Source: Murinocardiopsis flavida (GTDB lineage: Bacteria > Actinomycetota > Actinomycetes > Streptosporangiales > Streptosporangiaceae). From it: a DNA stretch of 64,000 nucleotides. This document shows, in pieces, positions 24,068 to 32,429 of this stretch; position 1 is the first letter of the stretch, and each line of letters starts with the position of its first letter. The stretch spans positions 186,001-250,000 of the forward strand of contig NZ_PYGA01000001.1 of the NCBI RefSeq assembly GCF_003014485.1, written 5' to 3'. Both the position numbers and the translations under genes were made by a program. The notes under the pieces were generated by a model. The model saw nothing but the letters and a program-made list of their open reading frames with translations. It did not search any database and was not told the origin of the DNA.

Positions 24068-26905
24068 TCAGCTGCAACCGCTGGTGGAGCCGCAGCCCTC
24101 GCAGACGTAGCAGCTGCCCGACGGGCGCATCTTGGTGCCGCAGGTGATGCACAGCGGGGCGTCGGCGACGAAGCCCTGCTTCAGCTCCATCAGCTCGGTG
24201 CTGGTGTGCGCGGTCTCCGCGCGCTCGCGCGGGCGGTCGTCGTCCTCCTCGACGCTCTCCTCACCGACCCGCGGCGCCGACTGGGCGTAGGACTCGACCT
24301 GGGCCGCGACCTGCGCGGGGTCCTCCCCTGCGGCCTGGGCGCGGCGCTCCTCGACCGAGAACACGCCGAGCGCGGCGCGCTCGTCGTAGGGCAGGTAGTC
24401 CAGGGCGAGGCGGCGGAAGATGTAGTCGACCACCGACTGCGCCATGCGGACGTCGGGGTCGTCGGTCATGCCCGCCGGGTCGAAGCGCATGTTGGTGAAC
24501 TTCTCGACGTAGGTCTCCAGCGGCACGCCGTACTGGAGGGCGATGGAGATCGCTATCGAGAACGCGTCCATGACCCCGGCCAGGGTCGACCCCTGCTTGC
24601 CGAGCTTCATGAAGACCTCGCCGAGGCCGTCGTCGGGGTAGGACCCCGCGGTGATGTAGCCCTCGGCGCCGCCGACCGTGAACGACACGGTCTGGCTGGG
24701 GCGCTTCTTCGGCAGCCGGCGCCGGACCGGCCGGTTCACCTCGATGACCTTCGGCTCGGCGGCCGCGGGCTCCTTGGCGTCCTCGGTCTTGGCCGTGGAC
24801 AGCGGCTGGCCGACCTTGCAGTTGTCGCGGTAGACCGCGAGCGCCTTCAGGCCGAGCCGCCACCCTTCGTAGTAGATGTGCTCGAAGTCCTCGACCGTGG
24901 CCTCTTCGGGGACGTTCACCGTCTTGGAGATGGCGCCCGACAGGAACGGCTGCACGGCGGCCATCATGTGCACGTGGCCCATGGGCTTGATGTAGCGCTT
25001 GCCCATGGCGCAGTCGAACACCTCGTAGTGCTCGGGGCGCAGGCCCGGCGCGTCGACGACGTGCCCGTGCTCGGAGACGTACTCGACGATCGCCTCGATC
25101 TGCTCCTGCTGGTAGCCGAGGTTGGCGAGGGCGCGCGGGATGCCCTGGTTGACGATCTGCATGGAGCCGCCGCCGGTCAGCTTCTTGAACTTGACCAGCG
25201 AGAAGTCGGGCTCGATGCCCGTGGTGTCGCAGTCCATCATGAAGCCGATGGTGCCGGTGGGGGCGAGCAGGCTGGCCTGGGCGTTGCGCCAGCCGTTCTT
25301 CTCGCCGGTCTTCAGGCACTCCTCCCACGCCGCGGTGGCGGCGGTGGCGATGGCGCGGTCCATGGCGTGCATCGGGCGGAGGTCGTCGTTCGCCGCGGCG
25401 TGCTTGCGCATGACCCGCTTGTGCGGCACGGCGTTCTTGGCGTAGCCCTCGTAGGGGCCGACCACACCGGCGAGTTCGGCGCTGCGCTTGTAGGCCGTAC
25501 CGGTCATGAGGGACGTGATCGCGGCGGCGACCGCCCGGCCGCCGTCGGAGTCGTAGGCGTGGCCGGTGGCCATGAGCAGCGCGCCGAGGTTGGCGTAGCC
25601 GATGCCGAGCTGGCGGAACGCGCGGGTGGTCGCGCCGATCTTCTCGGTGGGGAAGTCGGCGAAGGTGATCGAGATGTCCATCGCCGTGATGATCAGCTCG
25701 GTCATCCGGGTGAAGTTCTCGACGTCGAACGTGTCGTCGTCGCGCAGGAACCGCAGCAGGTTGATCGACGCCAGGTTGCAGGAGGAGTTGTCCAGGTGGA
25801 CGTACTCCGAGCAGGGGTTGCTGGCGCTGATGCGGCCGCTCTCGGGCGCGGTGTGCCAGTCGTTGATGGTGTCGTCGTACTGCACGCCCGGGTCGGCGCA
25901 CGCCCATGCGGCCTCGGCCATGGAGCGGAACAGCCCCTTGGCGTCGACCGTCGCGACGGTCTCGCCGGTGGTGCGGGAGACCAGGCCGAAGTCCGACTCG
26001 CTCTGCACCGCGCGCATGAACTTGTCGGAGACCCGCACCGAGTTGTTGGCGTTCTGGTACTGGACGCTGACGATGTCGGCGCCGCCGAGGTCGACGTCGA
26101 AGCCCGCGTCGCGCAGCGCGCGGATCTTGTCCTCCTCGCGCGCCTTGGTGGCGATGAACTCCTCGACGTCGGGGTGGTCGACGTCGAGGACGACCATCTT
26201 CGCCGCCCGGCGGGTGGCGCCCCCCGACTTGATGGTGCCGGCGGAGGCGTCGGCGCCGCGCATGAAGGACACCGGGCCCGACGCGGTGCCGCCGGAGGAC
26301 AGCAGCTCCTTGCTGGAGCGGATGCGGGAGAGGTTCACCCCGGCGCCCGATCCGCCCTTGAAGATGACCCCCTCTTCCTTGTACCAGTCGAGGATCGACT
26401 CCATGGTGTCGTCGACCGACAGAATGAAACAGGCGCTGACCTGCTGCTTCGACGCGGTCCCCACGTTGAACCACACGGGCGAGTTGAAGCTGAACAGCTG
26501 GTGCGCCAGCGCGTACTTCAGCTCGTGGTCGAAGATCTCGGCGTCCTCGTCGGTGCCGAAGTAGCCGTGCTCGCGGCCGGTGGCGGTGTACATGCCGGCC
26601 ACGCGGTCGATGAGCTGCTTCAGGCTCCACTCGCGCTCGGGCGTGCCCATGGCGCCGCGGAAGTACTTGCTCGCCACGATCTGGGTGGCGTTCATCGACC
26701 ACGAATCGGGGAACTCGACGCCGCGCTGCTCGAAGTTCACCGAGCCGTCGCGCCAGTTGGTCATGACGACGTCGCGGCGCTCCCAGGTGATCTCGTCGTA
26801 GGGATGCACCCCGGGGCTGGTGAAGATGCGCCGCATCCTCACGCCCTTGCGCTGCGCCTGGCCCTTGCCCTTTCGGGACGATGAGCCACTGGTGGTCTCG
26901 GTCAT
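24068..26905 (-). CDS. nrdJ: Vitamin B12-dependent ribonucleotide reductase (class II)
   Basis: A 945-residue adenosylcobalamin-dependent class II reductase that makes deoxyribonucleotides without needing oxygen. Key blocks are FNSPVWFNVG, GGSGAGVNLSRIRS, the catalytic loop NPCSEYVHLDNSSCNLASINLLRF, FADFPTEKIGATTRAFRQLGIG and DCDTTGIEPDFSLVKFKKL. The C-terminus ends with a Cys-rich zinc-ribbon-like tail (CITCGTKMRPSG, CYVCEGCGS). Length and order fit actinobacterial NrdJ. The start ATG 26905 has AAGGGGGAG upstream. It lies downstream of nrdR in the same direction (131-base gap), the usual actinomycete nrdRJ arrangement, so it is probably NrdR-controlled. Confidence 0.96.
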   Translation of the reverse strand: MTETTSGSSSRKGKGQAQRKGVRMRRIFTSPGVHPYDEITWERRDVVMTNWRDGSVNFEQRGVEFPDSWSMNATQIVASKYFRGAMGTPEREWSLKQLIDRVAGMYTATGREHGYFGTDEDAEIFDHELKYALAHQLFSFNSPVWFNVGTASKQQVSACFILSVDDTMESILDWYKEEGVIFKGGSGAGVNLSRIRSSKELLSSGGTASGPVSFMRGADASAGTIKSGGATRRAAKMVVLDVDHPDVEEFIATKAREEDKIRALRDAGFDVDLGGADIVSVQYQNANNSVRVSDKFMRAVQSESDFGLVSRTTGETVATVDAKGLFRSMAEAAWACADPGVQYDDTINDWHTAPESGRISASNPCSEYVHLDNSSCNLASINLLRFLRDDDTFDVENFTRMTELIITAMDISITFADFPTEKIGATTRAFRQLGIGYANLGALLMATGHAYDSDGGRAVAAAITSLMTGTAYKRSAELAGVVGPYEGYAKNAVPHKRVMRKHAAANDDLRPMHAMDRAIATAATAAWEECLKTGEKNGWRNAQASLLAPTGTIGFMMDCDTTGIEPDFSLVKFKKLTGGGSMQIVNQGIPRALANLGYQQEQIEAIVEYVSEHGHVVDAPGLRPEHYEVFDCAMGKRYIKPMGHVHMMAAVQPFLSGAISKTVNVPEEATVEDFEHIYYEGWRLGLKALAVYRDNCKVGQPLSTAKTEDAKEPAAAEPKVIEVNRPVRRRLPKKRPSQTVSFTVGGAEGYITAGSYPDDGLGEVFMKLGKQGSTLAGVMDAFSIAISIALQYGVPLETYVEKFTNMRFDPAGMTDDPDVRMAQSVVDYIFRRLALDYLPYDERAALGVFSVEERRAQAAGEDPAQVAAQVESYAQSAPRVGEESVEEDDDRPRERAETAHTSTELMELKQGFVADAPLCITCGTKMRPSGSCYVCEGCGSTSGCS

Positions 26906-27036
26906 GTCGCTCCCCCTTGTGTTCTTAGCCGCTGATCCGCACCTGATCGACGCGGCGTGCGCGTGCGCGTGCGGCGGTGCGCCCGGTCGTGAAAGCCGTT
27001 TCGGACCCGGGGGCCCGTCCGGAGCACTCCCCGGCC

Positions 27037-27498
27037 CTACTCGCCCGCCGCGGCGCGCTCGGCACGCAGCCGCGTGATCTCGTCCTCGAAGTCCGAAAGT
27101 GATTCAAAGCCCCGGTAGACCGAGGCGAAGTGCAGGTAGGCGACCTCGTCGAGGTCGCGCATGGGGCCCAGGATGGCGAGGCCGATCTCGTGGGCGGGGA
27201 CCTCGGCGACCCCTCTGCCGCGGATCTCCTCTTCGACCTGCTGGCCCAGTTTCGCGAGGGCGTCCTCGCTGACGGGCCGCCCCTGGCAGGCCCGCCGCAC
27301 ACCGGCGATGATCTTGTTGCGCGAGAACGGCTCCGTGACGCCCGACCGCTTGGCGACCATGAGCAGGACGGTCTCCTGGGTGGTGAACCGGCGCTCGCAC
27401 GCGGCGCAGGCGCGCCGGCGGCGTATGGCGGCACCGTCCTCGGTCGACCGGCTGTCGATGACCCGGGTGTCGGGGTGCCGGCAGAACGGGCAGTGCAT
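27037..27498 (-). CDS. nrdR: Ribonucleotide reductase repressor NrdR
   Basis: A 153-residue repressor. A zinc ribbon with Cys3, Cys6, Cys31 and Cys34 (CPFC and CAAC) is followed by RRFTTQE and an ATP-cone domain ([17 protein letters not shown] to the C-terminus) that binds ATP/dATP. It represses ribonucleotide reductase genes by binding paired NrdR boxes. The start is ATG 27498 with GGAGG upstream; longer forms are not conserved. Two NrdR boxes 150-200 bases upstream imply self-regulation and control of nrdJ. Confidence 0.96.
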   Translation of the reverse strand: MHCPFCRHPDTRVIDSRSTEDGAAIRRRRACAACERRFTTQETVLLMVAKRSGVTEPFSRNKIIAGVRRACQGRPVSEDALAKLGQQVEEEIRGRGVAEVPAHEIGLAILGPMRDLDEVAYLHFASVYRGFESLSDFEDEITRLRAERAAAGE

Positions 27499-27651
27499 AC
27501 CGGTGGACCTCCCCCATGAGCAGTCGGCGCGTCGCCGCCGGGCGGCGGGGCCGCGCGCACGGCGCCAGGGCCACCGGGACCGGCGGGGTGACACGACAAC
27601 GCGCACGCCCGGCATCTCCGGCGAACCTGTACGATCGGTTACTTATATTAA

Positions 27652-27667
27652 GCACAATCTCTAGGCC
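27652..27667. promoter_or_regulatory. NrdR box 1
   Basis: GCACAATCTCTAGGCC resembles the reported Streptomyces NrdR-box consensus ACACWATATWTWGTGT, matching about 10 of 16 positions (core CACAAT-T-TAG). It is separated by 15 bp from box 2, so the centres are 31 bp apart, about three helical turns, as known for paired NrdR boxes. Confidence 0.6.
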
Positions 27668-27682
27668 GCTTGTTCCTGCCCG

Positions 27683-27698
27683 GCACTAGATGTTGTGG
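27683..27698. promoter_or_regulatory. NrdR box 2
   Basis: GCACTAGATGTTGTGG matches the consensus ACACWATATWTWGTGT at about 12 of 16 positions, including the CAC-TA and TTGTG half-sites. It is the better copy of the pair. Located upstream of nrdR, it probably mediates repression by NrdR in the presence of dATP. Confidence 0.7.
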
Positions 27699-27838
27699 TT
27701 AACCTACGGCGGCGACTCGGGGTCCGCAAGTCGCCGCGAGGGCGCGCCGGGGCATTGCCCAGGTCATCGAGAACGGGATCGGCGGCGCGCTCGGGCGTGT
27801 CGCGCGCGGAGCGGAAATCGGACCGCGGCGCGGGCGGC

Positions 27839-28372
27839 TCAGGCGCCGGGGAGCACGAGCTCCTGCCCGGGGGCGAGCCGGGGGGTGGTCAGGTTGTTGA
27901 TGCTCACCAGTTCCTCGACGGTGCGCCGGGGGTCTTCGTCGGGACGGAGCCGCTCGGCGATGGTCCAGAGGGTATCGCCCTCGCGGACGGTCACGCTGGG
28001 CTCGCCGAGGCCCACACCACCGGTGGCGGCGCCGGCGTTGCCGGCGCCCAGGGCGACGGTGGTGACCACGAGGAGCGCCAGGGCGGCACCGGCGAGGACC
28101 GCGAGCACCGAGACGAACACCACGCGCCCGCGGCGGGTGAGCCGGAGGTCGCCGAGGCCGGCCACAGCGGCGGCGCGGTACGCCAACGACCCCGCCCACG
28201 AGGCGATCCGCCGCGGCGGGAGCGCCGAATGGAGGTCGGGCAGGCCGCCGAGAACCGAAGGGGCCCCGCCGGGGGATGCGGCGCTCTCGATGCGCACGTG
28301 AACTCCTCGCAGTTCGGTACCTGTGCCGTACTCGCGGATCCGGACCGGACGGGACGATGCTGAGCGGGCCAT
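27839..28372 (-). CDS. LysM domain protein, YneA-like, next to lexA
   Basis: From ATG 28372, 177 residues: a cytoplasmic N-terminal region, one membrane helix (VVFVSVLAVLAGAALALLVVTT, ~84-107) and a C-terminal LysM (about 126-175, starting VTVREGDTLWTIAERL) that binds peptidoglycan. A one-helix LysM protein divergent from lexA is a known arrangement of SOS-induced division inhibitors (YneA/DivS/ChiZ type); this role is inferred from position and domain. Three LexA boxes lie in the 245-bp gap upstream, two within 45 bp of its start. Likely SOS-induced. Confidence 0.8.
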   Translation of the reverse strand: MARSASSRPVRIREYGTGTELRGVHVRIESAASPGGAPSVLGGLPDLHSALPPRRIASWAGSLAYRAAAVAGLGDLRLTRRGRVVFVSVLAVLAGAALALLVVTTVALGAGNAGAATGGVGLGEPSVTVREGDTLWTIAERLRPDEDPRRTVEELVSINNLTTPRLAPGQELVLPGA

Positions 28373-28383
28373 GGTCCTCACCT

Positions 28384-28399
28384 TCGAACGACAGTTCGC
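28384..28399. promoter_or_regulatory. LexA (SOS) box 1
   Basis: TCGAACGACAGTTCGC fits the Gram-positive/actinobacterial LexA consensus TCGAAC-N4-GTTCGA at 11 of the 12 defined positions (last base C). It lies 12 bases from the LysM gene start, where bound LexA would block its transcription. Confidence 0.85.
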
Positions 28400-28415
28400 T
28401 AGAACTACTGTTCGA
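28400..28415. promoter_or_regulatory. LexA (SOS) box 2
   Basis: TAGAACTACTGTTCGA matches the LexA consensus at 11 of 12 defined positions (TAGAAC instead of TCGAAC). It abuts box 1 with no gap, giving a tandem pair of 16-bp sites with centres 16 bp apart. Confidence 0.8.
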
Positions 28416-28451
28416 TTATTACCGCATCCGGCGCGATTTTTCAGCACCATC

Positions 28452-28467
28452 TCGAACGTTTGTTTGA
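28452..28467. promoter_or_regulatory. LexA (SOS) box 3
   Basis: TCGAACGTTTGTTTGA matches 11 of 12 defined consensus positions (GTTTGA for GTTCGA). It lies 150 bases before the lexA start, closer to lexA than the other two boxes, and is the best candidate for LexA self-repression. Confidence 0.75.
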
Positions 28468-28617
28468 TATCGCAGTGGCTGACCACTAAAGTTGGACACG
28501 TTTCACCGCGGTGTACCGGCGTCCGCGAAAATCGCGGATCCGGCGCGGTACACCGCACGGGAAACTCAAATCTGCTCCGCCGACAGCCCAGAACACCACC
28601 CGCCGAGGAGGCCGGCC

Positions 28618-29385
28618 GTGCCGGAGGAAGACCACGCGACACAAGCACCTCAGGCGCGCGGGCAGACCGTCACCCCGCTCCGGTCACCCGGCGCGAAGGC
28701 GGAGGGCGCCCAGGCTTCCGAAGACGGACCTGAGGCGGCCCCGAAACTCACGGCCCGCCAGCAGAGCGTCCTGAACTGCATCCACCGTTACGTACGGCAG
28801 CGCGGATACCCACCGTCCATCCGAGAGATCGGCGACGCGGTGGGGCTGTCGAGCCCGTCCAGTGTCGCGCACCAACTGAAGGTGTTGCAACGCAAGGGGT
28901 ACCTCTACCGCGATCAGAATCGCCCACGGGCGGTGGAAATCCGCATACCGGGACAACCGCCGGTGCGGTCCTGGGACGAACTCCGCGACGACCCCCGCGC
29001 CGAGGCGTCGTCCGCCACCGACATCCCGGTGGTCGGCCGCATCGCGGCGGGCGGCCCCATCCTCGCCGAGGAGTCCGTCGAGGACATCCTCACGCTCCCC
29101 AAGCAGATCGTCGGCGAGGGGCGGCTGTTCATGCTCACGGTCGTCGGCGATTCGATGATCGACGCCGCCATCACCGATGGTGACCTGGTCGTCGTCCGCC
29201 AGCAGCCCGAGGCGAACAACGGTGAGATCGTCGCGGCGCTCATCGACGACGAGGCGACCGTCAAGACCTTCCAGCGCCGCGAGGGCCACGTCTGGCTGCA
29301 ACCCCGCAACGACGCATACGAGCCCATCAACGGCGATCACGCCACGATCCTCGGCAAGGTCGTCGCGGTCCTGCGCAAGGTGTAA
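28618..29385 (+). CDS. lexA: SOS-response repressor LexA
   Basis: A 255-residue LexA. An N-terminal extension of about 40 disordered residues is followed by the winged helix ([42 protein letters not shown]). The linker leads to the cleavage site in [10 protein letters not shown] (Ala144-Gly145). The latent protease dyad is Ser179 in [10 protein letters not shown] and Lys216 in [14 protein letters not shown]. RecA-activated self-cleavage relieves repression of DNA-repair genes. GTG 28618 is preceded by GAGGAGG; a longer frame to 28492 would run close to the LexA boxes. It ends at a hairpin terminator. Confidence 0.96.
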   Translation: MPEEDHATQAPQARGQTVTPLRSPGAKAEGAQASEDGPEAAPKLTARQQSVLNCIHRYVRQRGYPPSIREIGDAVGLSSPSSVAHQLKVLQRKGYLYRDQNRPRAVEIRIPGQPPVRSWDELRDDPRAEASSATDIPVVGRIAAGGPILAEESVEDILTLPKQIVGEGRLFMLTVVGDSMIDAAITDGDLVVVRQQPEANNGEIVAALIDDEATVKTFQRREGHVWLQPRNDAYEPINGDHATILGKVVAVLRKV

Positions 29386-29409
29386 CGACTTCGACTCAGT
29401 TCGATACGG

Positions 29410-29438
29410 GCCCGTGATCCGACGGCGATCGCGGGCCT
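29410..29438 (+). terminator. Hairpin terminator after lexA
   Basis: GGCCCGTGATC (29410-29420) pairs with GATCGCGGGCC (29428-29438) with one G-T wobble, an 11-bp stem and 7-base loop, followed by TTTG. It starts 24 bases after the lexA stop and lies 11 bases before the stop of the converging ArsR gene. Confidence 0.75.
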
Positions 29439-29448
29439 TTGCGCGCAT

Positions 29449-30216
29449 TCAGCCGCGCGATGCCGCCGCATTCGTATCGCGGCGCGCCCGAATGGTTCGC
29501 GGCGCCTCGGGTTCGGCCGGTGCCGCGGTATCGAGGCCCAGGAGGTCGGCGAACGCGTGCCGCCCCCGGTCGGTCACCCTGATCTCCCGCGGCCGCGCCC
29601 CGGGGGCGATCCACTCCCGCTCGGCGCAGAGCCGGCGCAGTTCGGCGCCCGCGGCGCCGGCGAGGTGCGGGCGGCGGTCGGTCCAGTCCAGGCACGCCCG
29701 CACCAGCGGCCGCCGCCCCGCGTCCGGTTCGGGCAGCACGCAGCCGAGCCCGGCGAACCACGCGCGGCCCTGCGGTGTGAGCGCCGTCCCGTCGGCGTCG
29801 CCGAGCAGCCCGCGGTCGCACAGCGCCGCGAACATCCCGGTGCCGAGGCGCCCGGCGAGGTGGTCGTAGCAGGTCCGGGCCGCTGCGAGGGCCCGCGAGG
29901 CGCGTACCCCCGCCAACGACCGCCGCGGGGCCTCCTCGGCGCCCGCGAGCAGGCCGAGGTCCTCCACGAGCTGCGCGGTCTGCCGGTCGCGCAGCCGGAC
30001 GTAGCGGTGCCGCCCCTGCCGCACCTCGGCGAGCAGCCCGCCCTCGACCATCCGCGACAGGTGCTCGCTGGCCGTCGGCGCGCCGACACCCGTGTGGCGG
30101 GCCAGTTCGCCCGCCGTCCACGCGCGCCCGTCGAGCAGCGCGAGGCAGATCGCGGCCCGGGTCCGGTCGGCCATCAGCGCCGCGAACCGCGCGACCGACC
30201 CGGCGTCGATGGTCAT
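29449..30216 (-). CDS. ArsR-like winged-helix regulator
   Basis: A 255-residue regulator. Residues ~5-85 form a winged helix of the ArsR family (LMADRTRAAICLALLDGRAWTAGELARHTGVGAPTASEHLSRMV). The long C-terminal part (RYVRLRDRQTAQLVEDLGLLAG to the end) contains a second helical region with aromatic positions and no obvious metal-binding Cys pair, so it may sense a small molecule. Its ATG overlaps the stop of the preceding DMT-transporter gene (ATGA at 30213-30216), so the two are co-translated and the transporter is likely a target or partner. Confidence 0.8.
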   Translation of the reverse strand: MTIDAGSVARFAALMADRTRAAICLALLDGRAWTAGELARHTGVGAPTASEHLSRMVEGGLLAEVRQGRHRYVRLRDRQTAQLVEDLGLLAGAEEAPRRSLAGVRASRALAAARTCYDHLAGRLGTGMFAALCDRGLLGDADGTALTPQGRAWFAGLGCVLPEPDAGRRPLVRACLDWTDRRPHLAGAAGAELRRLCAEREWIAPGARPREIRVTDRGRHAFADLLGLDTAAPAEPEAPRTIRARRDTNAAASRG

Positions 30217-31154
30217 GTCCGCCTCCTCGCCCGTCCCTTCGCGCCCGGCCGGCTCCGCGACAATGCGACCCCGGCGAGGCACACCGCGCCGCCGGCCAAG
30301 GCCGCGAGCGCCGGGGCCTCCCCCGTGAGCGGCCACGCCATGGCCACGGTGATGGGCGGGACGAGGTAGGTGCTCACGCCCAGCCGCCCCGCGTCGATCC
30401 TGGACAGAGCGTAGGCCCACGTGCCGAACGCCAGCGCCGTCGGCACCAGCCCGAGGTAGACCAGGCCGCCGACCGCACCGGCCGGGGCCGCCCCGACGTC
30501 CGCGACGAGCGCGGGCGCGTACGGCAGGCAGGCCACCGCCCCGATGGTGCAGGCCAGCCAGGTCACCTGGACGGCGGGGATGCGGCGCAGCACCGGTTTC
30601 TGGCTCAGCACGCCGATCGCGTAGGTGCAGGCGGCGAGCAGGCACAGCGCGACCCCCACGGCGTCGGCCGGCGCCTCGCCGACCGTCGCCGCGCCGATGA
30701 GCAGCACCCCGGCGAACGCGACGGCGACCCCCGCGAGCAGCCGCCGCGGGAAGCCCTCCCCCAGCAGCACCCCGGCCAGGACGGCGATCAGGATCGGTCC
30801 GATGTTGACGAGCATCGCCGTGGTCCCCGCGTCGACGCGCAGCTCCGCGGCGTTGAGGGCGACGTTGTAGACCGCGAACCAGCTCAGCCCGCACACGGCG
30901 GCCAGCGCCCACTCTTTGCGCGTCGGCCGCACCCAGCCGCCGCGCACCAGCAGGACGGCGCCGAGCGCCGCGCTGCCGATGAGCAGCCGGCCCAGCGCCA
31001 GCGGGCCGGGCCCGATCGAGGGGCCGACCATGCGGATCGCGACGAACGCCGACGCCCACGCGAGCACGGTCACGCCCACCGCCGCGGCGGCGCTCCAGCG
31101 CTCGCGCCGCTCCGTGTCCTCTGTCGGCTTCGGGGCCGACCGCTGAGTGGTCAT
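30213..31154 (-). CDS. EamA/DMT superfamily transporter
   Basis: A 313-residue inner-membrane protein with about ten hydrophobic helices arranged as two EamA repeats. VLAWASAFVAIRMVGPSIGPGPLALGRLLIGSAAL opens the first, and GVALCLLAACTYAIGVLSQKPVL opens the second, with GLVPTALAFGTWAYALSRIDAGRLG as the usual end-of-repeat signature. Such proteins export or import metabolites (for example amino acids or drugs); the substrate is unknown. It is first in a two-gene unit with the ArsR-like gene, and divergent from the hydrolase lipoprotein. Confidence 0.87.
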   Translation of the reverse strand: MTTQRSAPKPTEDTERRERWSAAAAVGVTVLAWASAFVAIRMVGPSIGPGPLALGRLLIGSAALGAVLLVRGGWVRPTRKEWALAAVCGLSWFAVYNVALNAAELRVDAGTTAMLVNIGPILIAVLAGVLLGEGFPRRLLAGVAVAFAGVLLIGAATVGEAPADAVGVALCLLAACTYAIGVLSQKPVLRRIPAVQVTWLACTIGAVACLPYAPALVADVGAAPAGAVGGLVYLGLVPTALAFGTWAYALSRIDAGRLGVSTYLVPPITVAMAWPLTGEAPALAALAGGAVCLAGVALSRSRPGAKGRARRRT

Positions 31155-31328
31155 GGCATCGAACCTAGGGCCGCGACGGTTCGGCGGCCGCCGAAGTGTG
31201 TCGTGTCGGGTCTCGGCATGCCGACCACGGTAGGACGCGCGCCGCCCCCTGGTCCGGCGGAATTCCGACGCCGCGTCGGGCGACCGGCCGGGGCACGGGC
31301 GCCCGCGCCGGGCCAATACGGTAGGGGC

Positions 31329-32411
31329 ATGCCTACCGCACTCTCCCCGTTCGCCCCGCGCGCGTCCGGCGCCCTGGCGGTGTGCGCCGCGCTGCTGCTC
31401 TCCGCGGGCTGCGGTGCGGCACCGGAGCGCACGGCCGAGCAGCCGCCCGGCGCCGCCGAGGAGCGCGACCTGCGCTTCACGAGCGGGCCCGACACCCTGC
31501 ACGGGACCTTCGCCGTGCCCAAGGGCGCGTCGGGGAAGGTGCCGGGCGCGCTCATCGTCTCGGGGAGCGGGCCGACCGACCGCGACGGCAACAGCGACAT
31601 GCGGCCCAACGCCGACACCAACCGCAACTTCGCGCGGGTGCTCGCCGACGCGGGCGTGGCGTCGCTGCGCTACGACAAGCTGGGGTCGGGCGACACCGGC
31701 ATGGCGTCCCACGCCAAGGACGACCGGATCGGCTACGACGTCTTCGAGCAGGAGATGACCGACGCCTACGCCGAGCTCGCCGCGCAGCCGGGGGTCGACC
31801 CCGGCCGGCTGATGGTGCTGGGGCACAGCGAGGGCAGCCTGTTCGCGCTGCGCGCACCGCAGGTCATCGAGGAGAACCCGCCCAAGGCGCTGGTGCTCGC
31901 CGCGCCGGTGGGCAACCGCTACCTCGACACCGTCGACCGCCAGATCACCGAGCAGGTCCGCGGCGGGGAGTCGCAGGGGCGGTTCGACGCGGAGCGCGCC
32001 ACCGCGGTGCTCTCGGACACCCGCCTCGCCATCGCCAGGGTCCGCGGCGGCCACCCGGTGCCCGACGACATCGCGCCCGAACTCGACGCCCTGTTCCGCC
32101 CCGAACTGGGCCCGTTCCTGCGCCGAATCGACGGCCTCGACCCCGCCCGGCTCGGCGCGGACCTGCCCGCCGACGTCGCCACACTGGTGCTGTGGGGCGA
32201 GGCCGACAGCCAGGTGGTCCGGCAGGACGTCGACCGCCTCATGACCGGCCTCGACGGCGCCGAGCGGGTGGACCTGCCGGACACCGACCACGTGTTCCGG
32301 GTGTACCACGACTCCCCCGGCTCGCCCGTCCTGGACGACGAGCGCGACTTCTCCCCGGACGTCGCCCCGGCCCTCACCGGCTTCGTCGACTCCGCCCTGG
32401 CCGGCGCCTGA
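31329..32411 (+). CDS. Secreted alpha/beta-hydrolase lipoprotein
   Basis: A 360-residue protein with a signal peptide ending in lipobox LSAGC (Cys28), so it is anchored in the outer leaflet of the cell membrane. The hydrolase fold has the oxyanion stretch LIVSGSGPTDRDGN and the nucleophile elbow GHSEGS (Ser167); an acid and His (LPDTDHVFRVYHD) follow. This group includes esterases and proline-iminopeptidase-like enzymes; the substrate is not evident. It is divergent from the DMT transporter. The start ATG 31329 gives the signal peptide, so it is well supported. Confidence 0.86.
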   Translation: MPTALSPFAPRASGALAVCAALLLSAGCGAAPERTAEQPPGAAEERDLRFTSGPDTLHGTFAVPKGASGKVPGALIVSGSGPTDRDGNSDMRPNADTNRNFARVLADAGVASLRYDKLGSGDTGMASHAKDDRIGYDVFEQEMTDAYAELAAQPGVDPGRLMVLGHSEGSLFALRAPQVIEENPPKALVLAAPVGNRYLDTVDRQITEQVRGGESQGRFDAERATAVLSDTRLAIARVRGGHPVPDDIAPELDALFRPELGPFLRRIDGLDPARLGADLPADVATLVLWGEADSQVVRQDVDRLMTGLDGAERVDLPDTDHVFRVYHDSPGSPVLDDERDFSPDVAPALTGFVDSALAGA

Positions 32412-32429
32412 GCCGCCGGCAGGCGCGGG

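Larger units (their letters stand above)
27499..27838. other. nrdR upstream region
   Basis: This gap between the LysM gene stop and the nrdR start holds the nrdR(J) promoter and the two NrdR boxes described separately. An AT-rich segment (TTAATATAAG on the minus strand, near 27642-27651) may contain the -10. No open frame with good coding character is present. Confidence 0.55.

Noticed and set aside
23888-26884. 998-codon open frame opposite nrdJ
   Set aside because: nrdJ is unmistakable on the other strand; the mirror frame is a compositional artefact.
26906-27036. Cobalamin riboswitch before nrdJ
   Set aside because: The nrdR-nrdJ gap is only 131 bases and I see no B12-box-like conserved element; control by NrdR is enough to explain it.
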